Positions 35,736-45,711 are shown, counted from the stretch's first letter. The stretch: 64,000 bases of DNA from CBFHSD01 sp965658375 (GCA_965658375.1 CBFHSD010000006.1:11507-75506), one strand, 5' to 3'. Translations and numbers: made by a program. The notes: a model not told the origin generated them from the sequence alone.

Positions 35736-37835
35736 CTATCCCTCCAGTTTTCCCTTGTAATATTCATACAACTCAAATTGACTTCTGTGCTCCTCATCTG
35801 AACTCTTCTTTGCTTTCAGCTTGTTCTGCTGATTCTTATCCAATATTCGAGCTTTTTGATTGTCATTCCATTGTATTTCTATAAAATCTCTCAATTCTTG
35901 TCGTACTCTGCTATCGTATATCGGTGCGGTTACTTCTATTCTACTATCTAGATTTCTTCCCATCCAATCTGCAGAAGAGATAAAAATTAACTCTTTACCC
36001 GCATTACCGAAAATAAATACACGAGCATGTTCTAAAAATTTATCTACTATACTAATGGCTTCAATGTTTTCACTTAATCCTTTTTTACCAGGAATAAGAG
36101 AACAGATTCCCCGAACAATCAACCTAATTTTCACTCCTGCTTTACTCGCATCATAGAGTTTATTAATAAGCTCAGGATCTACCAAGCTATTGGTTTTGAT
36201 TGTAATGTATGCCGCCTTTCCCTGTTCTGCATTTCTGATTTCTGCGTTAATCAAGCGTACCAATTTGTTTCTTAATTGCATTGGAGAAGGCACTAAATGG
36301 CGGTAGTAAAACGGCTTGTGGGAGGTTCCCTCTAAAAGCTCAAACAAGCGAGAAGCTTCATTTGTAATTCTTTCATCAGAAGTAAACAAAGCCAAATCAC
36401 TATAAATACCGCTTGTTTTTTCATTGTAGTTTCCCGTACCAATGCTTGCGTAGTTTTTGTAAGATTCTCCTTCTTTTCTGCTAATTAAACAGAGCTTACT
36501 ATGTACTTTTAGTCCTGGTATACCGTGTAACACAGTCACTCCTTCTTCTTGAAACACACTTGACCATTTGATATTATTCTTCTCATCAAAACGCGCTTGC
36601 AACTCTAGAATTACAACAACGCGCTTTCCATTCTTTGCGGCATTGATAAGAGCATTTACTACTCTAGAATTTTTCGCCAATCTGTAAATGGTGATTTTAA
36701 TACTTTTTACCTTCGGATCAATGGCCGCTTCTCTTAGCAAATCAATGAAATTAGAGAAGCCTTGGTAAGGATAGTGCAACATCACATCTTGTTTGCCTAC
36801 CACGTTTAAGATGCTGTGATAGGGTTTCAAAGCAGGGTGTTGCAGCGGTGTAATGCGTTCATATTCGAATTTGGTATCTCCCAAATCAGGAAAATCCATG
36901 AAATCTTTAAAATTGTGATATCTACTGCCAGGGATTAAAGCATCTGCATTATCAACCTTCATTTTTTTCATGAAAAATTGAAGCATGTCTTTTGGCATTT
37001 CCACATCGTATACGAAACGCACAGGTTGTCCTTTTTTACGCTGCTTGAGCGATTTGCTCATTTTTTCTAAGAAGCTTTTTGATACATCGTTCTCAATATC
37101 AATCTCTGCATCTCTTGTAATCTTAAAAGTATACGCTTCATAATTATCGTATTCCAGAATGGCAAAAACCTCAGAGAGACAGTAGCGGATAATATCATCC
37201 AACATTATGATGTATTTGTTCTCGCTTATACTAGGGATCACCAAAAAACGGGGCAATACAGAAGTTGGTATTTCTAACAAAGAGTATTTAGGTTTACTCT
37301 TTTGATTTTTCTTCCACATTTTAATGGCGAGGTAAATGCTCTTATCCTGTAAAACGGGAAACTCCTTTAAATCATGAATCATAATAGGTATTAAGGCAGG
37401 CCACACTTTATTATGAAAGTAATGCTGCACATAAGCCCCTTGATCTTCGGTTAATTCCTTTTCATTGATCAAATGAATGCCATGATCTTCAAGTTCATCA
37501 ATGAGTCCTTTATAGATTCGATTGAAGTCTTCTTGCTGATGAAGTACCGTTTCTTGAATCTGAGAAAGTAGCTGTGACGGTTCACTCCCAAGGTTTTTGA
37601 CAAAGCTTTTCTTGAGCATAGACATCCGTTTTATCGTAGCCACTCTAACACGAAAAAACTCGTCTAAATTATTTGAAAAAATACCTAAGAACCTTAACCT
37701 CTCTAATAAGGGTACGCGCTCATCTTCAGCCTCTTGCAGGACTCTTTCATTAAAAGATAACCAACTTAATTCGCGGTTAATCAGGTTCTCTGCACCTGCA
37801 CCTTGTTTGTTGATATATTCCAGAACTTCTAGCAT
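35736..37835 (-). CDS. ppk1: polyphosphate kinase 1
   Basis: Makes polyphosphate from ATP at the membrane. The protein has 699 residues. The N-terminal domain begins NRELSWLSFNERVLQEA. The PLD-like core contains MLHYPYQGFSNFIDLLREAA, and the autophosphorylated histidine lies in LKVHSKLCLIS (about residue 440) followed by IGTGNYNEKTS. The second HKD-like site is near EHARVFIFGNAGKELIFISS (about 590-610). All hallmark residues are present and the length is usual. The ppx gene follows by three bases. Confidence 0.96.
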   Translation of the reverse strand: MLEVLEYINKQGAGAENLINRELSWLSFNERVLQEAEDERVPLLERLRFLGIFSNNLDEFFRVRVATIKRMSMLKKSFVKNLGSEPSQLLSQIQETVLHQQEDFNRIYKGLIDELEDHGIHLINEKELTEDQGAYVQHYFHNKVWPALIPIMIHDLKEFPVLQDKSIYLAIKMWKKNQKSKPKYSLLEIPTSVLPRFLVIPSISENKYIIMLDDIIRYCLSEVFAILEYDNYEAYTFKITRDAEIDIENDVSKSFLEKMSKSLKQRKKGQPVRFVYDVEMPKDMLQFFMKKMKVDNADALIPGSRYHNFKDFMDFPDLGDTKFEYERITPLQHPALKPYHSILNVVGKQDVMLHYPYQGFSNFIDLLREAAIDPKVKSIKITIYRLAKNSRVVNALINAAKNGKRVVVILELQARFDEKNNIKWSSVFQEEGVTVLHGIPGLKVHSKLCLISRKEGESYKNYASIGTGNYNEKTSGIYSDLALFTSDERITNEASRLFELLEGTSHKPFYYRHLVPSPMQLRNKLVRLINAEIRNAEQGKAAYITIKTNSLVDPELINKLYDASKAGVKIRLIVRGICSLIPGKKGLSENIEAISIVDKFLEHARVFIFGNAGKELIFISSADWMGRNLDSRIEVTAPIYDSRVRQELRDFIEIQWNDNQKARILDKNQQNKLKAKKSSDEEHRSQFELYEYYKGKLEG

Positions 37836-37862
37836 GATCTTATTTTAAAAGGTTCGTAATCA

Positions 37863-37870
37863 CAAAGGTA
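37863..37870 (-). promoter_or_regulatory. -7 promoter box of the ppk1-ppx operon
   Basis: Minus strand TACCTTTG, a TAnnTTTG match, 27 bases upstream of the ppk1 start. No clear -33 element. Confidence 0.4.
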
Positions 37871-38004
37871 GCTAAGACCACTGTTTGAGGCTATGTATTT
37901 AATCACTTTTTGAGTAGATTAGAAAAATGGAAAAATCCATGAATAGTGAATAACTCTGTTGAAAAGTGGTTCAAAACTCCCCAAACAGCGGCAAGACCCT
38001 TCTA

Positions 38005-38012
38005 TAGATTTG
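38005..38012 (+). promoter_or_regulatory. -7 promoter box of the 180-residue unknown gene
   Basis: TAGATTTG matches TAnnTTTG and lies 30 bases before the ATG at 38043. The 207-base gap between ppk1 and this gene holds only the two divergent promoters; nothing else was recognised in it. Confidence 0.4.
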
Positions 38013-38042
38013 CTTCTTAATCAACCTATTGAACGTAATTGA

Positions 38043-38585
38043 ATGTTTGGTCTATTATTCAAAAAGAAATTAACAGAAAAAGAAATCGCAGAATCATTTG
38101 CTTTGAACATCCTCAATTTGGTTGATCAAACATTTGAAGATGTGATGACTGTGATCATCAACGATTCAAATTTCGAGCGCAAACCAAAAGTTGATTTAGA
38201 AAATTACGATGCCTTTTTATTGACGGTAATCGCGGGAAATTTAAAGTATGTTTCTAGAAATTTCAGAGATTATAGAGATGTTCGCATAACAAAGCAAATC
38301 AACGAAATTATGGCCATGGAACTTGGCGTTGATGTGGGCATGTTTCAAAAAGTCATGGCAGACTACCACACCTTCTTCAAAAGAATTAACCATCCGTCTA
38401 AGAACACACTCTACGCCATGAGCAAAACGGTTTTCGCCAAATACAACTTGAACGAATATCAAAAAGAATACTTCAGAAAAATGAACTCGCCCAACCCAGT
38501 GCTTCTAAAAACTATTGATGGCATCATGGAGAATTTTATTTGGGAATGGGATAAATTGGAAGAAGAGTATAAAATCATCTCTTAG
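38043..38585 (+). CDS. cytosolic alpha-helical protein of unknown function
   Basis: Protein of 180 residues with no signal peptide or membrane segment. It begins MFGLLFKKKLTEKEIAESFAL and is predicted mostly helical, with alternating charged and hydrophobic residues, for example NYDAFLLTVIAGNLKYVSRNF and VGMFQKVMADYHTFFKRIN. A Trp-containing acidic tail (FIWEWDKLEEEYK) closes it. I recognise no catalytic motif and no family name. Its own -7 box and coding-like composition support a real gene. The next gene, comEC, follows after 61 bases on the same strand, so cotranscription is possible. Confidence 0.72.
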   Translation: MFGLLFKKKLTEKEIAESFALNILNLVDQTFEDVMTVIINDSNFERKPKVDLENYDAFLLTVIAGNLKYVSRNFRDYRDVRITKQINEIMAMELGVDVGMFQKVMADYHTFFKRINHPSKNTLYAMSKTVFAKYNLNEYQKEYFRKMNSPNPVLLKTIDGIMENFIWEWDKLEEEYKIIS

Positions 38586-38646
38586 GCAGCTTAACCTTCA
38601 CTTTACATTTTCACATTTTGTTGCTTAAGCTTAACTTTCGGGTTCC

Positions 38647-40719
38647 ATGCTTAAGAACATACCCATCCTCAAACACCTTATTCCCTTTATAGGAGGCATC
38701 GTTCTCGCATCATATTTTCCACACTCTTTTATTTCTACAGGTTTTTTGCTGCTCTGTTTCTTTGCATTCTGCCTATGTACATGGGGCTTGCACAAACAGT
38801 ATCGACAAAAGCTGCAGGTGCTCTACAGTGCAGTTAACATGGTCTTCTTTCTATATGCAGGTTATTTTCTAAGCAATACCCAGCTTCCACAAAAACCCAT
38901 TTTGGACAATGACACCGATGCACAATTCATGCTTATAGAGCTCACTCAAGACCCTACAGCTAAAGAAAAAGTTTACAAAAGCGAAGCGAAACTCATTCAA
39001 ATAATGGATGGAGATGAATGGGTTTATCAAAACACCAAATTCATGGTCTACTTCTCTAAAAACGATCTAGAAAGACCTTTTTATGGCAGTCGACACCTTA
39101 TACAGGTTAACCCTCATGAAGTAAAAAAAGCTACAAATCCGAATCAATTCAATTACCAGCGCTACCTTTTTCACCGTGGCATTTATCATCAGTTGTTTCT
39201 GCGCAAGAAAAATATCTTAACCTCCCAAAACGGATTTGGAAATCCTATTGTGCGCGCAGCAAGTGGTTTAAGACTGTCTATTTTACAAAAATTAAAGAAA
39301 AATAAGGACTTAGAACAAGATGAATTTGCCGTGATATCGGCTTTAGTTTTAGGTCAAAAAGAAGAGCTAACCACTCCCATTACTCAAGCTTTCTCCAGTG
39401 CTGGCGCTATGCACATTTTGGCGGTATCTGGTCTACATGTTGGAATAGTCTATATGCTCTTGGCCACCTTACTTAAACCTTTAGAGAAAATAAAGCAAGG
39501 TGCATTTATAAAAGTACTAATTCTCTTTTTCGGAATTTGGTTTTACGCTTTACTCACAGGCTTCTCTCCATCTGTAATTCGCGCCAGCACCATGTTTTCC
39601 TTTGTTGCTTTAGCACAAGTTATTGAAAGGAGAACCAATATATACAACACCCTATTCGTCTCTGCATTTGCTATTCTCATTTGGAAACCTTTTATGATTA
39701 TGGAAGTTGGTATGCAGCTGAGCTATTTGGCAGTATTAGGTATTGTAAGTATTCAGCCGGCCTTGAGTTCCCTTTTCTATTCTCGTTGGTGGATTATTCA
39801 AAAAGCATGGGAAATTACCTGTGTTTCTATTGCTGCACAGCTAGCCACTTTCCCTTTGGGTATTCTTTATTTTCATCAATTTCCAAACTACTTTTTACTT
39901 TCTAACCTCATTGTTATTCCAGCTGCTACCCTTATACTTATTGTTGGTGTTCTTGCGATTATCTCTCTTCCAATTCCTTTGATCAACGGCATTATTGTAT
40001 ACATCCTTAAGTGGATTGTTTTTGGACTTAATAACGTGGTAATGCACATTAAATCTCTCCCCTTTGCCATATCAGGCGGACTGCACATCAACACTATTCA
40101 AACCTGGATTCTGTTTGCTCTCATCGCATCAGTTGCTGCCTATGCAATACTGTTTCGCTTAAAGTCTATTCAAAACTCATTGAATTGGCTTTTGGTCCTC
40201 ATCATTTCATTTACTCTATCTAATGCCTTGTATTCACACCAAAAAGAATTTGTGATTTACGATGTTGGCCGTGGGTCTGCCTGGCAATTCACTTCGGGGA
40301 ATGAAAGTTACTTCTATGCCAATAAAGACTTGTTAGAAGACGAACAGGCCATGCTTTTTCACGTCAAACATCATTGGTGGGCATTGGGTATTGACAGCCC
40401 TATAGTGCTCACCTCTCCAATACAATCGAATAAGATTTATTGGAAAGAATCTGTTTTCATTTCGCCTCAATTGACCTTTGCATCCATTGGCAACCGACAA
40501 TTGATGGATATACCAAAAGATTTAGAAGTGGATGTGCTCTTTGTTCATGATGCCTTTCAACCCTATCTCGCACAACATTTACAGAATTATTCATTTCAAA
40601 TATTGGTACTTTCTAGCGAGCCAAAACAGGCTATCTTAAACCAAATAAATTCCCTTTTAGCCGATGAGCGATCACTTCATATCCTAGAAAAACAAGGAGC
40701 CTTTACTTTACATTATTAG
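38647..40719 (+). CDS. comEC: ComEC/Rec2-family DNA-uptake channel protein
   Basis: Polytopic inner-membrane protein of 690 residues that would carry single-stranded DNA across the membrane during transformation. N-terminal TMs and a DUF4131-type soluble domain (about 1-210) precede the ComEC competence domain (about 215-490; SALVLGQKEELTTPI, GAMHILAVSGLHVGIVY, LLTGFSPSVIRASTMF). The last 180 residues start YDVGRGSAWQF, where the full-length family has a metallo-beta-lactamase-like nuclease, but no HxHxDH zinc site is present. That lack is common in this phylum. The ComEA-like protein is encoded far away at 949-1629. Confidence 0.9.
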   Translation: MLKNIPILKHLIPFIGGIVLASYFPHSFISTGFLLLCFFAFCLCTWGLHKQYRQKLQVLYSAVNMVFFLYAGYFLSNTQLPQKPILDNDTDAQFMLIELTQDPTAKEKVYKSEAKLIQIMDGDEWVYQNTKFMVYFSKNDLERPFYGSRHLIQVNPHEVKKATNPNQFNYQRYLFHRGIYHQLFLRKKNILTSQNGFGNPIVRAASGLRLSILQKLKKNKDLEQDEFAVISALVLGQKEELTTPITQAFSSAGAMHILAVSGLHVGIVYMLLATLLKPLEKIKQGAFIKVLILFFGIWFYALLTGFSPSVIRASTMFSFVALAQVIERRTNIYNTLFVSAFAILIWKPFMIMEVGMQLSYLAVLGIVSIQPALSSLFYSRWWIIQKAWEITCVSIAAQLATFPLGILYFHQFPNYFLLSNLIVIPAATLILIVGVLAIISLPIPLINGIIVYILKWIVFGLNNVVMHIKSLPFAISGGLHINTIQTWILFALIASVAAYAILFRLKSIQNSLNWLLVLIISFTLSNALYSHQKEFVIYDVGRGSAWQFTSGNESYFYANKDLLEDEQAMLFHVKHHWWALGIDSPIVLTSPIQSNKIYWKESVFISPQLTFASIGNRQLMDIPKDLEVDVLFVHDAFQPYLAQHLQNYSFQILVLSSEPKQAILNQINSLLADERSLHILEKQGAFTLHY

Positions 40720-40781
40720 TGGTGAAAAGTTCATGCACATTATCTCTATCCTTTGACACATAAACACTATTATTGAAGTGC

Positions 40782-42992
40782 ATGAGTATAGAAGACAACA
40801 AAACCATGGGAACTTGGCCCGTTTTCATGACGGCCATATCAACCATTTTAGGTGCTATTCTCTATTTACGCTTTGGATATGCAGTAGGTAATGTTGGCCT
40901 TGCCTATACCTTATTGATTATTTTACTGAGTAATTTGGTGACTATGCCTACAGCCATGGCAGTTGCAGAAATTGCTACCAACCAGAAGGTAGAAGGCGGT
41001 GGTGCGTATTACATGATTTCAAGAAGCTTCGGATTAAACATTGGAGCTGCCATTGGCATAGCCCTTTTTCTTTCTCAGGCCATCAGCATTGCTTTTTACA
41101 TCATCGCTTTCACCTATTCATTTGAACCTATTGCCGGTTTAATTGAAGAGCAATGGGGTTATTACCCCAATCGCCAAGAAGTAGGTTTAACCACTATGAC
41201 ATTACTGCTCCTTCTGATGCTAACAAAAGGAGCCAACGTAGGAGTGAAAGCACTTTACTTGGTAGTGGCAATCATAGCGGTTTCTCTTGTACTCTTTTTT
41301 GCCGGGGGAACCTACAGCGAGCCCTCTACAGACTTTTTCGCTACCGCAGCAAACTCAGATGACTTCTTCAAAGTGTTTACCATTATATTCCCGGCTTTTA
41401 CAGGCATTGCCGCGGGACTAGGCCTCTCTGGAGATCTCAAAAACCCAAAAGTGAGTATCCCCAAAGGGACATTATGGGCCACCATAGTTGGAGTAGTGAT
41501 TTACGTGGCAGTAAGCTTTAAACTCTTTTTCTCTGCCAGTTTAGGAGATTTGGCCAATACAGACATCCTCATCATGGAGAAAATATCTATTTGGGGCCCA
41601 ATTATTCCTATTGGGTTGGGTGCAGCAGCCATTAGCTCTGCGTTGGGCTCTATTATGATTGCACCAAGAACACTACAAGCACTAGGTGCTGATAAAGTTT
41701 TTCCTTCTAAATTGAGCCTATTGATAGCCAAAGGCAGAAAACGGGATAACGAGCCCATCTATTCTGTGCTCATTACAGGCGCCATTGGCTACCTCTTTAT
41801 TGCGGGAGGAGACATTGATTTTGTGGCAGAAATTATTTCTATGTTTTTCATGGTAACTTACGGAGCCATTTGTAGTATCTCCTTTTTAGAACACCTTGGC
41901 GGTAACCCAGCCTACAGGCCTACTTTTAAAAGCAAATGGTACTTCAGCTTACTCGGGGCGGTGTTGTGTTTTTACCTGATGTTTAAAATGAACTTCACTT
42001 ACGCCCTTGCATCTATATTGGTTATGTTGGCGATTTACTTCATTGTGAAAAGGGTGAACAAAGGAGGAAACGATTTGGCTGAGCTCATTAAAGGCTTTGT
42101 TTTCCAACTGAATAGAGAGCTTCAAATATTCTTACAAAAGAGAGATAGCCCACTGAAAGAAGACCAATGGCGACCTTTTATTCTTTCCATTTCTGATGAC
42201 ACTTTCAAAAGAACCTCGGCCTTACAGTTTGTCACTTGGCTTTCGCACAAGTATGGTTTTGGAACTTATCTTCATTACATCAATGGTTTTTTGACCAAAG
42301 ACTCTTTTGAGAACGCTAAAAACGAAAAAGATAAGCTATTCAAGGTCGGGCAAGACTTACAAAGCAAGGCTTATATAGATACCATCATCTCTCCATCATT
42401 CACCTCTGCACTTGCCCAGAGCATTCAAATATCTGCAGTTTCTGGCAAAAGCAACAACCTTATTTTATTGGAGTACAATAGCGATGACTCTAATGCTTTA
42501 GAACTTTACCTAGAGAACTACAATCTCTTACAGTCTACAGGTTTCGATATTTGCTTCTTAAAATCGAGCATGAGAGGCTTTGGAACCCAGAGCGAAGTGC
42601 ATGTTTGGATAGATGAGAACGATTATGTGAATTCTAACCTCATGATTCTTCTTGCGTACATTTTGTTGGGTCATAAGAGCTGGAAGAATGCGGCAATAAA
42701 AGTATTTAACGTGTATGCAGAAGGTACTTTAGAAGAGCGAAAAAACGCATTAGAAGAATTGATAACCACAGGTAGGCTACCTATCTCTTCTCAAAACATT
42801 TCTTACATCCAGAGAAAAGAATCTGGCAACATTAAAAAACACATTTCCAAAAGAAGCAGTCAAGCCGATATAACCATTATTGGATTTAGCCGCGAAGAAA
42901 TTACCGCACAAGGCAAAGAGACTTTCATGAACTACGCTGACCTTGGTAACGTATTGTTCGTTGACGCCTACGAGTTCAAAGAAATCAAATAG
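40782..42992 (+). CDS. SLC12-like cation-chloride / amino-acid-permease superfamily transporter
   Basis: Inner-membrane transporter of 736 residues from the ATG at 40782 (a TTG nine bases earlier is also in frame). Twelve TM segments fill about residues 1-430, with the broken first helix typical of the APC fold (AISTILGAILYLRFGYAVGN) and EGGGAYYMISRSFG in TM3. A soluble C-terminal region of about 300 residues resembles that of the Na-K-Cl cotransporter group (SLC12) and not simple amino-acid permeases. Transported ions cannot be read from sequence. It stands alone, 62 bases after comEC. Confidence 0.85.
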   Translation: MSIEDNKTMGTWPVFMTAISTILGAILYLRFGYAVGNVGLAYTLLIILLSNLVTMPTAMAVAEIATNQKVEGGGAYYMISRSFGLNIGAAIGIALFLSQAISIAFYIIAFTYSFEPIAGLIEEQWGYYPNRQEVGLTTMTLLLLLMLTKGANVGVKALYLVVAIIAVSLVLFFAGGTYSEPSTDFFATAANSDDFFKVFTIIFPAFTGIAAGLGLSGDLKNPKVSIPKGTLWATIVGVVIYVAVSFKLFFSASLGDLANTDILIMEKISIWGPIIPIGLGAAAISSALGSIMIAPRTLQALGADKVFPSKLSLLIAKGRKRDNEPIYSVLITGAIGYLFIAGGDIDFVAEIISMFFMVTYGAICSISFLEHLGGNPAYRPTFKSKWYFSLLGAVLCFYLMFKMNFTYALASILVMLAIYFIVKRVNKGGNDLAELIKGFVFQLNRELQIFLQKRDSPLKEDQWRPFILSISDDTFKRTSALQFVTWLSHKYGFGTYLHYINGFLTKDSFENAKNEKDKLFKVGQDLQSKAYIDTIISPSFTSALAQSIQISAVSGKSNNLILLEYNSDDSNALELYLENYNLLQSTGFDICFLKSSMRGFGTQSEVHVWIDENDYVNSNLMILLAYILLGHKSWKNAAIKVFNVYAEGTLEERKNALEELITTGRLPISSQNISYIQRKESGNIKKHISKRSSQADITIIGFSREEITAQGKETFMNYADLGNVLFVDAYEFKEIK

Positions 42993-43053
42993 CATTTAAC
43001 TTTCTTTAAAAAGCAATAACAAAGCTTTCATCTTTGATTTACTTCTAGAATGC

Positions 43054-44832
43054 ATGTTTGTAAGTCAGAATCATCTTATGACCGAATTAATTGAACATAA
43101 GGAGATTGCTAGACTTTTTAAAGTTGGTAATCTTGAATCTAAGCTCGTTGCTAGACTAGCCATGAAGTTACTCTCCATGGACAAGATCAACCTTCTTTAT
43201 AAAGCGCATGGCACCAAAAACACCATAGAATTTATTGATGCTATTTTCGAAGAACTAGGTATTGAGTTCGAGTACAACAAAGCCGAACTCAAAAACATTC
43301 CTCTAAAAAATGCCTTTATTACTGTCAGCAATCACCCCTATGGCGCCATTGAGGGCATGTTTCTTTTAAAGCTGCTACTTACTCAACGCTCTGATATTAA
43401 GCTGCTCACCAATTTTCTTTTGCAAAGAATCGAAGCATTCTCATCGTATACATTTCCAGTTAACCCTTTTGATGGGGTAAAACAATCAAGCACAGGAGGA
43501 TTAAAAGCTGCTTTGCACCACCTCAACGATGGTTATCCTCTTGGACTTTTCCCGGCAGGGGAAGTAAGTCGTTTTCATCTCAAAAAGAAAAGAGTTCTTG
43601 ACAGCGAATGGAAATTGGGAATATTAAAACTCATAAGGAAAGCAAAGGTGCCTGTTGTACCCATTTACTTCGAGGGTAAAAACAGTGTTGTCTTTCACCT
43701 CTTAGGCATGATTCACCCAATGTTGGGAACCGCACGACTAGGACACGAGGTATTCAATAAATCGAAAAAAAACATCCGTGTTCGCATAGGAAAAGCCATT
43801 TCAGTAAAAGAACAAAACGAATTCAGTAGCCCGTCACAACTTGGTCGTTACTTGAGAGCAAAGACGTACGCCTTGGGTTCGCCATTGAAGGTGAACAAAT
43901 TTTACAAGCCTAACCTAAGAGCTCTTAAAAAACCTGAGACTATAGTAGCTCGCGAACCAGAACACATTTTACTTGAGGAAATAGAACAGCTAAAAAAGGA
44001 GCATTTTCTCTTTGCTCAAAAAGAATTTGATGTATTTATTGCTCCAAGTAAAAGTATCCCTCATATCTTGAATGAAATTGGCAGATTAAGAGAAATCTCC
44101 TTTCGAGATGTGGGAGAAGGAACCAATCGCCCCTTAGATTTGGACGAATACGACCTTTACTATCAACACCTCTTCTTGTGGGACAGAGAAGCCAAACAAA
44201 TTGCTGGATCTTACCGTATCGGAAAAGGTGCAGAAATCATGGAGATTTATGGGAAGCAAGGCTTCTACATCAATAGCCTATTTCGTTTAAAATCGCCTTT
44301 GCTGCCGGTTTTGAAACAAAGCATTGAATTAGGAAGAAGTTTTGTCGCCATAGACTATCAAAAAAAGGTGCTTCCTCTTTTTTTACTTTGGAGAGGCATA
44401 TTGCTGTTTCTATTGAAAAACAAAGAATACCGATATCTGACTGGCCCGGTGAGCATCAGCAATAAGTTTTCTAAACTCTCCAAAGGATTGATTATAGAAT
44501 TCATAAAACGTAACCACTTCAGAACTGACTTGGCGCAGCATGTAAAGCCTAGAAAGAAATTTAAGTATAAGTGGAAGCATGTAGATGCCATGAGCCTTTT
44601 AGAGAAATACGGCAACGATTTTAAGCAGTTGGATCAACTCATACAAGACATTGAGCCTTCTTCGATGAACATTCCTGTGTTATTGAAAAAGTACATGAAA
44701 CAGAATGCCAAGATCATTGGCTTTAACGTAGATCCGAAATTTGAGATGGCCCTAGACGGCTTTATTGTACTTGACCTCAACGATCTCCCTCAAGAAACAA
44801 TAGACGGATTGAAAGCGGAGTTTAAGCTCTAA
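43054..44832 (+). CDS. olsF: bifunctional acyltransferase, PlsC-type plus GNAT/OlsB-type (OlsF-like)
   Basis: Protein of 592 residues likely to make amino-acid lipids (ornithine or related). The N-terminal half (about 1-290) is a lysophospholipid-type acyltransferase with SNHPYGAIEGMFLL near residue 92, where relatives usually have Asp in place of the Glu, and LFPAGEVSRF. The C-terminal half (about 310-592) is the hemolysin/OlsB-like acyltransferase fold (REISFRDVGEGTNRPLDLDEYD, YYQHLFLWDREAKQIAGSYRIG). This order matches OlsF, which N- and O-acylates ornithine. An alternative start is the ATG at 43078. The 3' end overlaps the convergent hydrolase gene by four bases. The product lipid is inferred. 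Confidence 0.82.
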   Translation: MFVSQNHLMTELIEHKEIARLFKVGNLESKLVARLAMKLLSMDKINLLYKAHGTKNTIEFIDAIFEELGIEFEYNKAELKNIPLKNAFITVSNHPYGAIEGMFLLKLLLTQRSDIKLLTNFLLQRIEAFSSYTFPVNPFDGVKQSSTGGLKAALHHLNDGYPLGLFPAGEVSRFHLKKKRVLDSEWKLGILKLIRKAKVPVVPIYFEGKNSVVFHLLGMIHPMLGTARLGHEVFNKSKKNIRVRIGKAISVKEQNEFSSPSQLGRYLRAKTYALGSPLKVNKFYKPNLRALKKPETIVAREPEHILLEEIEQLKKEHFLFAQKEFDVFIAPSKSIPHILNEIGRLREISFRDVGEGTNRPLDLDEYDLYYQHLFLWDREAKQIAGSYRIGKGAEIMEIYGKQGFYINSLFRLKSPLLPVLKQSIELGRSFVAIDYQKKVLPLFLLWRGILLFLLKNKEYRYLTGPVSISNKFSKLSKGLIIEFIKRNHFRTDLAQHVKPRKKFKYKWKHVDAMSLLEKYGNDFKQLDQLIQDIEPSSMNIPVLLKKYMKQNAKIIGFNVDPKFEMALDGFIVLDLNDLPQETIDGLKAEFKL

Positions 44833-45695
44833 GCTCCGAACACTTCGTTGTAAGAGTAGGTTTGGTCTAAACGAACACCTTTTTCGGTTTGCTTAACCGT
44901 ACATAAATGGTTCTGTGCATCGTGCTCGAAATAAAGCACGGCCTCTTCTTTTGCTGCCCAATCTAAGAATGTTTTTTTCTCATCCATAGTTAATAAAGGG
45001 CGGGTATCATAACCCATTACATAGGGCAAAGGAATGTGACCAACGGAGGGCAGCAAGTCTGCCATAAACACTAGCTTCTTCCCTTTGTAATTTAGCACAG
45101 GAAGCATTTGTGCATCGGTATGGCCGTTCACAAACACAGCATCAAAGCCAAGTGGTGTTTTTCCCATCAGCTCGGTTCCCGGAACATCTACAAAATGCAG
45201 TTGTCCGCTTTCTTGAATGGGTAAAATATTTTCTTTCAAGAAAGAAGCCTTCTCTCTTGGGTTAGGCTCTGTTGCCCATTTCCAATGATCTTTATTGCTC
45301 CAATATTTGGCATTTTTAAATACCACATCCAACTTGGTGCGCTCGGAGTTGGTCCATTGAACAGCACCACCGCAGTGGTCAAAATGCAAATGCGTCAAGA
45401 ACACATCCGTAATCTCGTCTAAGCCGAAACCCAATTGCTTGAGTGATTTTTCCAAGGTAGCATCACCATGCAGACAGTAATGGCTAAAGAATTTCTCACT
45501 TTGCTTATCTCCAATACCAGTATCCACCAAAATCAAGCGGTCCCCATCCTCTATCAACATACAACGCATACTCCAAGAACATAAGTTGTTTTCATCTGCT
45601 GAATTGGTTCTTTGCCACAAACCTTTTGGCACTACACCAAACATGGCTCCACCATCTAACTTGAAATTTCCTGTTTCTATAGGATATATACGCAT
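44829..45695 (-). CDS. metallo-beta-lactamase-fold hydrolase
   Basis: Zinc hydrolase of 288 residues. The metal site HLHFDHCGG gives His102, His104, Asp106 and His107. Further ligands are in FVNGHTDAQMLPV (His near 198) and LVFMADLL (Asp), with a final His in YFEHDAQNH. The N-terminal ILVDTGIGDK is the usual strand before the site. Sequence style is close to the lactonase/AHL-hydrolase-like group, but no substrate can be assigned. The gene begins 16 bases after the DUF4924 gene on the same strand, so it probably belongs to the OmpH-DUF4924-MBL unit. Confidence 0.9.
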   Translation of the reverse strand: MRIYPIETGNFKLDGGAMFGVVPKGLWQRTNSADENNLCSWSMRCMLIEDGDRLILVDTGIGDKQSEKFFSHYCLHGDATLEKSLKQLGFGLDEITDVFLTHLHFDHCGGAVQWTNSERTKLDVVFKNAKYWSNKDHWKWATEPNPREKASFLKENILPIQESGQLHFVDVPGTELMGKTPLGFDAVFVNGHTDAQMLPVLNYKGKKLVFMADLLPSVGHIPLPYVMGYDTRPLLTMDEKKTFLDWAAKEEAVLYFEHDAQNHLCTVKQTEKGVRLDQTYSYNEVFGA

Positions 45696-45711
45696 CTCAA
45701 AAAAAGTTTGA

